Part shown: piece after piece, positions 42,754 to 52,200 of the stretch
Layout of the letters: each line of letters begins with the position of its first letter
Position numbering within the stretch: the stretch's first letter is position 1
From: Chryseolinea lacunae
GTDB taxonomy: Bacteria; Bacteroidota; Bacteroidia; Cytophagales; Cyclobacteriaceae
DNA: 64,000 bases
Direction: 5' to 3'
Assembly: GCF_016735595.1 (NCBI RefSeq)
Contig: NZ_JAERRB010000014.1
Coordinates: forward strand, 62,001 to 126,000
The notes under the pieces: model-generated
Told to the model about the DNA's origin: nothing
The model's input: the letters and a program-made list of their open reading frames with translations, nothing else
Databases searched by the model: none
Made by a program: the position numbers and the translations under genes

Positions 42754-44949
42754 ATGAAGAATAAGTATATCAAAATTGTATTTGTGGGAACCGTGATGGT
42801 GCTGCTGGGCATCAGCCTGGTGACCTATCGCAACCTGAACAACTACACGGCTGAGGTGCAGTCGCTGAGCCACTCGAGTGTGGTGTTTCGTTCGCTTGAA
42901 AAACTCATGTCCACTATTAAAGACGCAGAGACCGGGCATCGCGGTTTTCAACTCACACGCGACAGCATCTATCTTCAACCCTATATCGCGTCGGTGAAAG
43001 AGTTGCCCGACCAGCTACGCAACCTCAAAGCGCTGGTTGCCGACAACCGCCTGCAAGCGCGCAAAGTAGATTCCCTCGAACACCTGGTGAACTATCAATT
43101 CTCTGTTATCGGAAAGATCCTGACCAACGCCCAGCGCAGCTCCTTATATATGGATCGCTACGAAAGTGCACTCCTGCAGGAAGGCCGCACCAACATGAAC
43201 GACATCCGCTCGCTGGTGAAACGCATCGACCGGATGGAGGAAGCCATCTACAAAAGACGGAAGGCAAGTGAAGCCGACTACAAGGTTGTGGCACCGGTGG
43301 CCTTGCTGCTTTATGGCGTGGTGGCCCTGGTGGGATTGTCCATTTTGTTTATCCGCATACTCGACGCCCTCGAAAAACGCCGCGTGGCCGAAGATCAGCT
43401 GAAGGAGAATCTGAAAGCCCTGCGCAGCGAAGTGGGCATACGCGAATTCACACAGCGAACGCTGCGCAGTGTGCTCGACAATTCGCCCTCGGGCATCATG
43501 GTGTTTCGTTCCCTGCGCGACAAAGAGGGAGCCATCTATGATTTTGAATGGGTGCTGGCCAACGCCATGAGCCTGACCATGGCCCGTGTGAAAGAAAGCA
43601 GCCTCATCGGAAAACGATTGCTCGAGGTGATGCCCGGGCACAAAGAGCTGGGCTCCTATCATCTCTATAAAGAAGTGGTGGAAACGGGCAAGCCCGGGCA
43701 GTTCGAAAAATTCTACGAGCCCTTTGGCATATGGCTCGATGTGACTGTGGTGAAATTTGAAGATGGCTTCATCGTGACATTCGCCGACATCACAAAACAA
43801 AAGTCGCAGCGCCTATTGCTCGAAGAGCGCGAGCTGTTGCTGAACGACGCGGAGCACCTGGCGAAAATGGGCAGCTGGAAATGGACGGAGAAAAACAACG
43901 AACTGATTTGGTCCGACGGCCTGTGCACCATGCTGGGCAAACCCACGGGCTTCACGCCCGACTGGAATTCGTTTTTGGAAAATGTGCTGCACGACGATCG
44001 CTTGCTCGTAGAAGATTTTCTCCGGGAAGTGAAAACAAACAAGGTTTGGATGGAAGTTGAGTACAGGATTGAACGCGACGACACTGTGCGGCATTTTTCG
44101 CTGGTGGCCAAACCCACCGCCTCCAACGACCAGCCGTCGGTGGTCGACATGATGGGAACGGTGCTCGACATCACCGACCGCAAGCAGTATGAAAACCAGA
44201 TGAATCAATACACACAAGAGCTGCAGCGTTCTAACGAAGACCTGGAGCAGTTTGCCTATGTGGCTTCGCACGACCTGCAGGAGCCCCTGCGCAAGATCAG
44301 GGCCTTTGGCGACCGGCTCGCCAACAAATACAACGACAAGCTGGAGGGGCAGGGCGTGGACTATATACAACGGATGCAATCGGCGGCCGCACGCATGCAG
44401 GTGCTCATCGAAGACCTGCTGGCCTTCTCGCGTGTGTCGAAGAATGCACCCGTGCTTGAGCCGCTGGATGCCCCCCAGCTGTTGCGCGACGTGATAGACG
44501 ACCTCGACGCCCAGGTGCGCCGCGAAGAGGCCGTGGTGCGTGTGGGCATGGTGCCCGCGTTTGCCGGCGACAAGATGCAGATGAAGCGGTTGTTTCAGAA
44601 TATCATCAGTAACGGGATAAAATTCCACAAACCCGGGGTTGCCCCCGTGGTGGACATTCGCGGTCGTTTGCTGAAAAGCAACGAAGTAAAGACCATCCCA
44701 GGCCTTTCCCTAAACGAACAGCAGTATGTAAAAATCAGTGTGAAAGACAACGGCATCGGCTTTGATGAAAAATATGCAGAAAAGATTTTTACCATCTTTC
44801 ACCGGCTGAATGGCCGCAATGAGTACGAGGGAACGGGTATTGGGCTTTCGATATGCCGCAAGATCGTGAGTAACCACAAAGGCGTCATCACGGCCAGGAG
44901 CGTTGAAAATGAAGGATCAGAATTTATCATTATTTTGCCGGTAGGTTAA
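42754..44949 (+). CDS. Membrane sensor histidine kinase with CHASE3 and PAS domains
   Basis: 731 residues from ATG 42754. Helix 1 at about 7-25, CHASE3 periplasmic domain about 35-175 (IKDAETGHRGFQLTRDSIYLQPY), helix 2 at about 180-200, then a coiled linker, a PAS region (LRSVLDNSPSGIMVFRS), a second PAS/PAC (MGSWKWTEKNNELIWSDGL), HisKA with the phosphorylated His506 (ASHDLQEPLRKI) and HATPase (FQNIISNGIKFH, NGIGFDEKY, GTGIGLSICRKI). The kinase type resembles those of phytochrome/Rcp1 partners. The response regulator 13 bases downstream is its likely partner. Signal unknown. Confidence 0.93.
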   Translation: MKNKYIKIVFVGTVMVLLGISLVTYRNLNNYTAEVQSLSHSSVVFRSLEKLMSTIKDAETGHRGFQLTRDSIYLQPYIASVKELPDQLRNLKALVADNRLQARKVDSLEHLVNYQFSVIGKILTNAQRSSLYMDRYESALLQEGRTNMNDIRSLVKRIDRMEEAIYKRRKASEADYKVVAPVALLLYGVVALVGLSILFIRILDALEKRRVAEDQLKENLKALRSEVGIREFTQRTLRSVLDNSPSGIMVFRSLRDKEGAIYDFEWVLANAMSLTMARVKESSLIGKRLLEVMPGHKELGSYHLYKEVVETGKPGQFEKFYEPFGIWLDVTVVKFEDGFIVTFADITKQKSQRLLLEERELLLNDAEHLAKMGSWKWTEKNNELIWSDGLCTMLGKPTGFTPDWNSFLENVLHDDRLLVEDFLREVKTNKVWMEVEYRIERDDTVRHFSLVAKPTASNDQPSVVDMMGTVLDITDRKQYENQMNQYTQELQRSNEDLEQFAYVASHDLQEPLRKIRAFGDRLANKYNDKLEGQGVDYIQRMQSAAARMQVLIEDLLAFSRVSKNAPVLEPLDAPQLLRDVIDDLDAQVRREEAVVRVGMVPAFAGDKMQMKRLFQNIISNGIKFHKPGVAPVVDIRGRLLKSNEVKTIPGLSLNEQQYVKISVKDNGIGFDEKYAEKIFTIFHRLNGRNEYEGTGIGLSICRKIVSNHKGVITARSVENEGSEFIIILPVG

Positions 44950-44962
44950 AACAAACGTGCGC

Positions 44963-45409
44963 ATGAAGCCCATCCTAACCCAGCTGTCTATTCTTATGGC
45001 CGACGACGATCCGGACGACCGGATGTTGATGAAGGAGGCATTGGAAGAAAACAACCTCACCAATCCCATCCATTTTGTGGAAGACGGCACCGAACTGCTC
45101 GACTACCTGCACGTGCGTGGAAAGTTTATGAAAGAGAAGATCATCAAACCGGCCCTCATTTTGCTTGACTTGAATATGCCGAAGATGGACGGACGTGAAG
45201 CCCTGCACCACATCAAAAATCACCCGGAGCTGCGACGCATTCCGGTGGTGGTGCTCACGACCTCGCGGGCCGAAGAAGACATTGTGAAAACCTATGATCT
45301 GGGCGTGAACTCTTTCATATGCAAACCCGTGAGGTTTGACGAACTGGTGGAAGTGACCGCCAAGATTGGCAACTATTGGTTCGGCACTGTGGCCCTGCCC
45401 CGAACCTGA
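44963..45409 (+). CDS. Rcp1-like single-domain response regulator
   Basis: 148 residues from ATG 44963 (a GTG start at 44957 is possible). ADDDPDDRMLM at the start, LLDLNMPKMDGREAL with the phospho-Asp, VVLTTSRAEEDI and ICKPVRF with the conserved Lys. The LDLNMPKMDG plus long loop layout is the Rcp1/CheY-like branch that partners with CHASE3/PAS kinases. No output domain. Thirteen bases after the kinase stop. Confidence 0.93.
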   Translation: MKPILTQLSILMADDDPDDRMLMKEALEENNLTNPIHFVEDGTELLDYLHVRGKFMKEKIIKPALILLDLNMPKMDGREALHHIKNHPELRRIPVVVLTTSRAEEDIVKTYDLGVNSFICKPVRFDELVEVTAKIGNYWFGTVALPRT

Positions 45410-45426
45410 ATTCTCCCTGAAACGCT

Positions 45427-46878
45427 ATGAAGAAAACACCGTCGGTTAAAGTACTGTTGATTGAGGATGACGAAGATGATGTTTTGCTGGCGCGCGAATA
45501 TCTGTCGGAAAGCGAATACTACCACTTCGATGTGGAATGGGAACCTCAACCCGAAAAGGCCAAGGAAAAAATGGTTAACGGCCACTACCAGATCTTTTTG
45601 ATCGACTATCGGCTGGGCAGCGAAAACGGTCTCGACCTCATAAAATTTGCACAAGACAAAGGTGTCATCACACCCTGCATACTATTGACCGGCCAGGGCG
45701 ATCTGAAAGTCGATCTGGATGCCACACGCTATGGCGCGGCCGACTATCTGGTGAAGACAGAATTGAACGCCTCCATCCTGGAGCGTAGCATACGCTACGC
45801 ATTGAGCCAGGCCGGTGTGATCCGCGAACTTGACGAGAAGGAAAAAAAATACCGCTCGCTGTTCGAGCGCTCCATCGACCCCATCTTTCTGGCCAACAAC
45901 GACCTGAAGCTGATGGACGTGAACGATGCGTTTCTGAAGTTTTTTAAATACACCGAAGAAGAAGCCCACTCCATTACCATTCGCGAAATTTTTGAACAGG
46001 AAAGCGACTTCGACTATTTCTACAAAACCCTGAAAGACACCGAGCAAATCCGCGACTTCGAAGTGATTCTCATCGACAAGAACGGCGAGAAAAAAATCTC
46101 GATGCTCAACTGCGTTTTTATCCCCGATCAGATTTCGGAGTTCTGTTGCTACCAGGGCATCGTGCACGACCAGACGTTGCGCAAGAAAGCCGAACGCGAC
46201 ATGCTGGTGGCCGAACGTTTGTCGATGACGGGGAAAATTGCGCGCACCATTGCACACGAAGTCCGCAACCCACTGACCAACCTCACCCTGGCACTCGAGC
46301 AATTAAAAGACGAGATGCCCCCCAACAACGAAACGGTGAAGCTCTACAGCGACATCATTGAACGCAATGCCAACCGCATCGAACAGCTCATTGGTGAAAT
46401 GCTCAACTCGTCGAAGCCCAAAGAACTCAACCTTCAGCTGTCGCACGTCGACGAAATTCTGGAAGAGACTATCGCGTTGGCCATCGACCGCATGAACCTG
46501 AATCAGATTCGCCTCGAGCGCAATTTTGCCGCCGACCTTCCCCGCGTGCTGCTCGACAAGGAAAAAATAAAAATAGCCTTCCTCAACATCATCGTCAACG
46601 CTGTGGAGGCCATGAAGCCCGGCCATGGCGTGTTGAAAATCGATACACAGCTGTCGCCCTACCGCATCACCGTGTGCATCACCGACAACGGCAAGGGTAT
46701 TCCACAAGACGACATCGAAAAACTGTTCGATCCCTTCTTCACCGACAAACAAGGTGGCATGGGCTTGGGCCTCACGTCAACCAAAAATATTCTGAACAGC
46801 CACAGCGCCGAAGTGGAAGTGACCAGCAAGCTGAACGAAGGCACCACGTTCAACATCTCGTTTAAACTCGCCGAATAA
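45427..46878 (+). CDS. Receiver-PAS-histidine kinase hybrid, soluble
   Basis: 483 residues without membrane helix. Receiver first (IEDDEDDVLLA, phospho-Asp60 in LIDYRLG, Lys in LVKTEL), then PAS (YRSLFERSIDPIFLANNDLKLMDVN, about 145-250), HisKA with His277 (IAHEVRNPLTN) and HATPase with FLNIIVNAVEAM, DNGKGIPQDD, FDPFFTDK and GMGLGLTSTKNIL. A receiver ahead of the kinase means its autophosphorylation can be gated by an upstream kinase, probably the CHASE3 kinase or its partner. 17 bases after the previous gene. The last of the signalling run, converging on tamL. Confidence 0.93.
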   Translation: MKKTPSVKVLLIEDDEDDVLLAREYLSESEYYHFDVEWEPQPEKAKEKMVNGHYQIFLIDYRLGSENGLDLIKFAQDKGVITPCILLTGQGDLKVDLDATRYGAADYLVKTELNASILERSIRYALSQAGVIRELDEKEKKYRSLFERSIDPIFLANNDLKLMDVNDAFLKFFKYTEEEAHSITIREIFEQESDFDYFYKTLKDTEQIRDFEVILIDKNGEKKISMLNCVFIPDQISEFCCYQGIVHDQTLRKKAERDMLVAERLSMTGKIARTIAHEVRNPLTNLTLALEQLKDEMPPNNETVKLYSDIIERNANRIEQLIGEMLNSSKPKELNLQLSHVDEILEETIALAIDRMNLNQIRLERNFAADLPRVLLDKEKIKIAFLNIIVNAVEAMKPGHGVLKIDTQLSPYRITVCITDNGKGIPQDDIEKLFDPFFTDKQGGMGLGLTSTKNILNSHSAEVEVTSKLNEGTTFNISFKLAE

Positions 46879-46922
46879 ATTCTTTCTGAATTTGTTGTGT
46901 GATGATGTTCTGTCGCGAACGG

Positions 46923-49271
46923 TCAGAACGGATAGCCGATGGCAATGTTGAACACGAGGTTCTGCCCGCGCCAGGTGCTGCTACCAAAATCGATGTCCTT
47001 GGCAACCCACCCCGTGGGCTGACGCAGCGGGAAGGCCGTGTCGAAACGCAGCACGAAGAAGCTGAAATCAAAGCGCAACCCAAACCCGGTACCCACCGCC
47101 AGTTGGTTCAGAAAGTCGCTTGATATGGCGCTGCCCCTGCGATTGTCTTCCTTCCACAACCAGATGTTGCCGGCGTCGATGAACACGGCTCCCTTCAGCA
47201 TGCGAATGATGTCGAAACGATATTCAAGGTTTCCTTCCAGCTTGATGTCGCCGCGCTGGTCCACAAACAACTGTCCCTGATACAGCGAGTCTTGTCGCGC
47301 ATTATACAACCCCGGGCCAATGGAACGCGCCGGGAAAGCACGGATACTGTTGGACCCACCAATGGCAAACTGTTTCACATAGGGCAACGTGGCAGAGTTG
47401 CCAAAGGCATAGCCCGCGCCAACAATGAGACGCGAAGCGATTTTGTTGTGCTCATCCAGCTGCCAGTAGTAGCGGAAATCCACATCGCCTTTGACATATT
47501 CTGAATAGGGCAGACCAAGAATTTCGTATGGACCATCATTGTCTTTGTCGAACTGTCGTTGCACGGCGTGCAGAAAATTGCCGGCCACATCGGCGTTGCC
47601 GTTCAGATAGAAGCTGTGGGTTTTGTAGGTTCTGCGATCATATTGTTGCTGCTGACTTTCCACCAGCTGCGTGTTGAACGTGTAGGAATAGCGGGTGCCC
47701 AGGATGAATTGATTCTCAAACGAATTTCGCAGCACAGGATTTTCGGCCAGCAGGTCGTCAAATTGTTGTGACCGCTTGTCGGTGCGCACATAGTTAAGGT
47801 CGATGGGATAAAATTCGTGCGACTTCGAAATGGTTTCGCGCCACGTGTAGCCATAGGCTGCGTTGATGGAACTGAGACGATAATAGCCCACACGATTTTG
47901 CAGGTTGAAACCTGTTTTGATGACGGTTTTGGGAAGATATTTCCGCGCGCTATAGTCAATGTGTATGGGCGTGATGAAACGCGGAATGGTGAGGCTTGCT
48001 TCGGCGCCCAGCTCAAACGAGTTGAGCGGCGTTTGTTGCTGCTTGCTGATCTGAACTTCATAGGCCGTGTTCAGCTTAAGTTGAAACAACTCCGCCCCGC
48101 GCAGAAAATTCCGGTTGGTAAACGTCAGCGTCAGTCCGGGTCCAACAAAATTGTTGGATTTGGAAACGCCCTGTATTTCGCCGCGAATCGATTTCTTTTT
48201 TAGGGGTGTCAGAAAAACATCGGTGTGCAGGATAGACGAATCCTGGCGTTCTTCCGAAAACTTCACGTTCACAAACTTGAACACGCCCAGGCCCATGAGG
48301 TGACTCAGTGTGAGGTCTTGTGCTTCGCGGCTGTAGCGGTCGCCGGGCGTGAGGTTGATCACGTCGGTGATAATTTTTGGACGGAACATGTTTCCTTCAT
48401 CCACATATTTGTAGCCTTCCACGTCGATCGTTTTCGAAACGCGGTTCACCGAGTCGAGCGAGAGCGCGTAGTTTGGATACACCTTCACTTCGCCGAGCGT
48501 GTAGATCTTGCGCGCCCGTGGCGGAATACCTTTCTCCAGCCGCAGGGTCAGGTCCACCTTGTGATCGCCCACCGTGCTGTCGGCTTCAAAGATAAGGTAG
48601 CGATCGTCGAAATAATAGAAGCCGAAATCCTTAAGCACTTTTTCAATGCGTTGTTGTTCGGCTTCCATGCGCTGCAGGTCGTAGCGCTGCCGGGGTTCGA
48701 GCAACGATTCTTCTTTCAACGTTCGGAAGATGGCCGCATAGGTGCTGTCGCGTCCGGCGGGATAGTTGATTTCGCGGAGGCGATAGGGCCGTGGCAAGTC
48801 TACCGTGTAGATCACCTTGCTGTTTTTTTTCTTCGTCTCCACCTTGGCCGTCACGTTCGATTCGAAATAGCCCTGGTTGTTCAACTGTCCGTTCAGCGTT
48901 TTGGCTGTGCGTTCGGGCGTGGCATCTTTCAACAACACCGGCGGTTGCCCCAGTTTATTTTTTATAAAACCTCTGATCCCCTTTTTCGATTTGGTGTCGC
49001 CGGCAATAAAATAGAACCACACGCCGGGGCGCATTCCGAAAAAGGTGTTGTTGGGTTTGGGATAGATAAACGTTTGAAGATCTTTTCGCAGTGCCTTCCG
49101 GCGGCCCACGCGTTTTCCATGCGTGTCGAAATCAATCTCGGCGCCGTTGTAGAACGAATCGCCTTCTTTCAGAAAGCCCGTGGCCGTGCAACCCGTCAAC
49201 AAAAATGCTGCGAGCACCACAAACCAGCCGGAGGAGGCGAACGTTTTCAGTATGTTATTTCTCCTTTGCAT
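46923..49271 (-). CDS. tamL: TamL: TamA/BamA-like outer-membrane assembly lipoprotein
   Basis: 782 residues with a lipoprotein signal ending LLTGC (Cys28). POTRA-like repeats occupy about 40-420 (KDFGFYYFDDRYLIFEAD, LGEVKVYPNY), followed by a 16-stranded barrel with GLTLTFTNRNFLRGAEL, FAIGGSNSIRAFPARSIGPG (the BamA/TamA-type L6 region) and a C-terminal aromatic strand ending VFNIAIGYPF. In Bacteroidota the TamA homologue carries a lipid anchor and is called TamL. It works with TamB, whose stop overlaps its start by 17 bases. Confidence 0.93.
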   Translation of the reverse strand: MQRRNNILKTFASSGWFVVLAAFLLTGCTATGFLKEGDSFYNGAEIDFDTHGKRVGRRKALRKDLQTFIYPKPNNTFFGMRPGVWFYFIAGDTKSKKGIRGFIKNKLGQPPVLLKDATPERTAKTLNGQLNNQGYFESNVTAKVETKKKNSKVIYTVDLPRPYRLREINYPAGRDSTYAAIFRTLKEESLLEPRQRYDLQRMEAEQQRIEKVLKDFGFYYFDDRYLIFEADSTVGDHKVDLTLRLEKGIPPRARKIYTLGEVKVYPNYALSLDSVNRVSKTIDVEGYKYVDEGNMFRPKIITDVINLTPGDRYSREAQDLTLSHLMGLGVFKFVNVKFSEERQDSSILHTDVFLTPLKKKSIRGEIQGVSKSNNFVGPGLTLTFTNRNFLRGAELFQLKLNTAYEVQISKQQQTPLNSFELGAEASLTIPRFITPIHIDYSARKYLPKTVIKTGFNLQNRVGYYRLSSINAAYGYTWRETISKSHEFYPIDLNYVRTDKRSQQFDDLLAENPVLRNSFENQFILGTRYSYTFNTQLVESQQQQYDRRTYKTHSFYLNGNADVAGNFLHAVQRQFDKDNDGPYEILGLPYSEYVKGDVDFRYYWQLDEHNKIASRLIVGAGYAFGNSATLPYVKQFAIGGSNSIRAFPARSIGPGLYNARQDSLYQGQLFVDQRGDIKLEGNLEYRFDIIRMLKGAVFIDAGNIWLWKEDNRRGSAISSDFLNQLAVGTGFGLRFDFSFFVLRFDTAFPLRQPTGWVAKDIDFGSSTWRGQNLVFNIAIGYPF

Positions 49272-52200
49272 TGTTGGCCTTGAACAGTTCTCGAAGGGTG
49301 TCGTAATCTTTTATGTAAATCAAACCGGCGCCGGTTTCCGTCAGTTCGCCGTCAATCATATCGTAGTTGCTGTTTCGGAAGCCGGTGATGCGCAGGCGGC
49401 CGTCTTCCGTGATTTTATATTCCAGCGCGAGATCGCCGATGTAGTCGGCAAACGAACTTTGGGATGACGTCTCGCCTTCCACATCCACGTTGCCCGACAC
49501 TTTCACGATGAGCCGGTTGTTCAGCAAACTTTTTGAAACGCCCAGCTGCACCTCGGTTTGTCCTTCGGCCCGTCCGGACGAATAGTCTTCATACGACTTC
49601 ACATCGAACGTGAGTTGAACACCCTTGATGTTTTCGGTGAGGCGGTTCAATTGTTCCGTGAGCAACTTGCCCACGCTGTTGCGCGCCGTCGACGAAACAT
49701 CGGAGCCGCCGCCTTGTGAGGCAAACGGATTGTCGGCGATGAAACGTTTCAGAATCAACAACGCAAACACCTGTTTGTTGAGATCGGACTCGCGCGTGTT
49801 GATGTCTTTTATTTGTGCATACACCGCGGGGTCGCGTTTGCCTTCGGGCATGTCGAGCAGGAAGCTGATCTCGGGCGTCATCATGTTGCCTTTAATGATG
49901 AGGTAGACCAGGAAGGGCATGCGCTGCCGGGGATCGACAGATCCACCTTGCGCAGAACTTGGCGTGCCCAGTTCTGCAGGCGATGTCTCCACGGCATAGA
50001 TGGCGCGAATGTCCATGAGCGGAGTCAGCGGGTCGCCCTGCCAGGTGATGCTGCTTCCTTTCTCGATTTTGAAATCACGTTTCACAAGTTTATAGAACGA
50101 CAGGTTATAGGACCCTTCGGAGATTTCGTATTGTCCCGTCAACTGCATGTTGCCCGTGGGGTCGATGTCGAGCGTGAGGGTGGAGTTGCCCTTCACGGTA
50201 AGTTTGTCGCCGGCGATGGGATCGATCACGATGTTGAGGTCTTCTTTGTCAGACAGTTCAATGTTGGCCGTCAGTTCGATTCCTTTGAACCGCGACTTCA
50301 CCGTGTCTTTCGGGTTGATGGCCTTGAGGAACGGATCGTTTTCAGCATCGCGATCCACGAAGACCACAATGCCTTTTTGTTCCAGCACACCCTTCTCCGA
50401 CTGTGGCACAATGTAGGTGAAGCTGCTACCGTCGGTGATGCTCACGTCGGCGCGCACGTTGGGCACGTTCAGGTTGCCCGTGATGCGGGCGCGCAGGTCT
50501 ATGCCCACTTTGCCAAAGAAAAGATCGTTGTCGTCTTCGGTGGTGTTGATGAGCTGGAAGTCGGAAGCGTTCAGGTTCAGGTCGAGGTCGAAGTCGGAAT
50601 ACGATTTTGTTTTGATCATTCCCTGAAGCGATGCCGTGTTGTTGTTCTCGTCCAGGATGCGAAAGTTGCGCAGTTCAATGCCATCTTCTGTAAACGACAA
50701 CCTTTCGTCTTTCAGCACAAATTTGCTGTTGACAAACGCAGGCACAAACGCAGCTTCTTCAAAATGAAGCTCACCCCGAATGGACGGGCTCGAAGGATTG
50801 CCGGTGATGGCGATGTCGCCATTCATACGCCCCGAAGCATTTTTCAATTGCTTGCCCGACAGCGGTTCCACAATGGCGAGGTTGGTGATGTCGATCGTCG
50901 TCTTTAGGTTAATGTCGGGTGCGTCTTCGTCGGGGGTGTAGGTTCCGTTCACGGCCAGCTTTGCTTCCTTGCCCGTCACACGCACGTCTACCAGATAGGG
51001 CTTGGCGGTGCGCGCCACATTCAACGCAAGGTCGCCCCACAACTGTCCAAATATTTTTAACTCCTGAATGGTGAGTGTTGACTTAAACGCCCCTTGTCCG
51101 GCAAGTTTGAAGTCGCCGTTCATTAATCCTTCGGCGGGTGTGATGCCTTCCACGAGGCTGGTGATGTTGGGAAGGTTAAGATCTTTGAACACCACCGAGA
51201 GGGTTGAGTCGGTTGCGCTTTTGGTGATGAGCGATATTTTTTCGTTTATGTTGGTAAGCGAAAAGTTATGCGCCACCAGTCCCTTCCGGGTGAAACGCAA
51301 GGCGTTGTCGGCAGGCGCTTCCCAGGGCCAGTAGTTTAACACCACTTCACTGGGCAGCAAATGAAACTGGAATGTTTTTTTAAGACTATAGAACGCGCCC
51401 CCAAAAACATACTTTTCTTTTTGAAGCGAGTCGAGCAGCGTGAACTTGGTGCGAATGGAGTCGCTGGCCACTTTGCCCGAGAGTGACACCGCCGAAATGT
51501 GAAGCGAGTCCACGCGCAAATCGCGCACACGCAAACCATAGTCAAACGATTTGGCGTTAGACGTTGCCAGAAAACTCACCGAGTCCACGCTCACCGCAGA
51601 ATATTTCACTTTGGCAAAATTCACTCGCAGGTCCAGCTTATACTTCTCACTGTCGAACTCGCCCGAAATTTCGCCTGGCACAAACGGATCGAGTTCGGGG
51701 AATATAATTTCCGTGAGCAGGTCGGTGTTCTTCAGGACCAGCGAGAATTTAAAATTCTGGGGCACGGTCGGCCGCTTTGTGTAGAGCGTGTCTTGCAGGG
51801 AAAAATAGCGGTTGAAGTGATGCGTCAACACCTCGGGTAGACTATAGAGATTGATGGTGCCTTTGAAGTCGCCCGAGAGGATGTCGGAGCGAATGGAGAT
51901 CTCACTTTCCCCCCGTTGATCGATAGACGCAAACAGCAGCGAGTCTACGCGATAGAGCGAAGTGCCATTGAAGATGGCAACCTTGCGGATGTCGAGATTT
52001 CCGTTGAGCACTTTGAAGTCGGATGTCGCCAGCTTCACGTCCAGTGTGCCGCGCGCGCGCAGGGGGCGTTCAGAAAGGCGAAGCGCCTGGAAATCTGCGT
52101 TCTCCAGGGCAAACACGATGTTATACTCAGGCACCTTGTCGGTATAATCGAAATCGCCTTTCAGATTGAAACTGAGATTTTTGTCGTTGAGCTTTGCGTT

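Noticed and set aside
49813-50907. 364-codon plus-strand frame opposite tamB
   Set aside because: Antisense shadow of tamB. No family features, and the tamB frame carries clear TamB motifs in the same bases.
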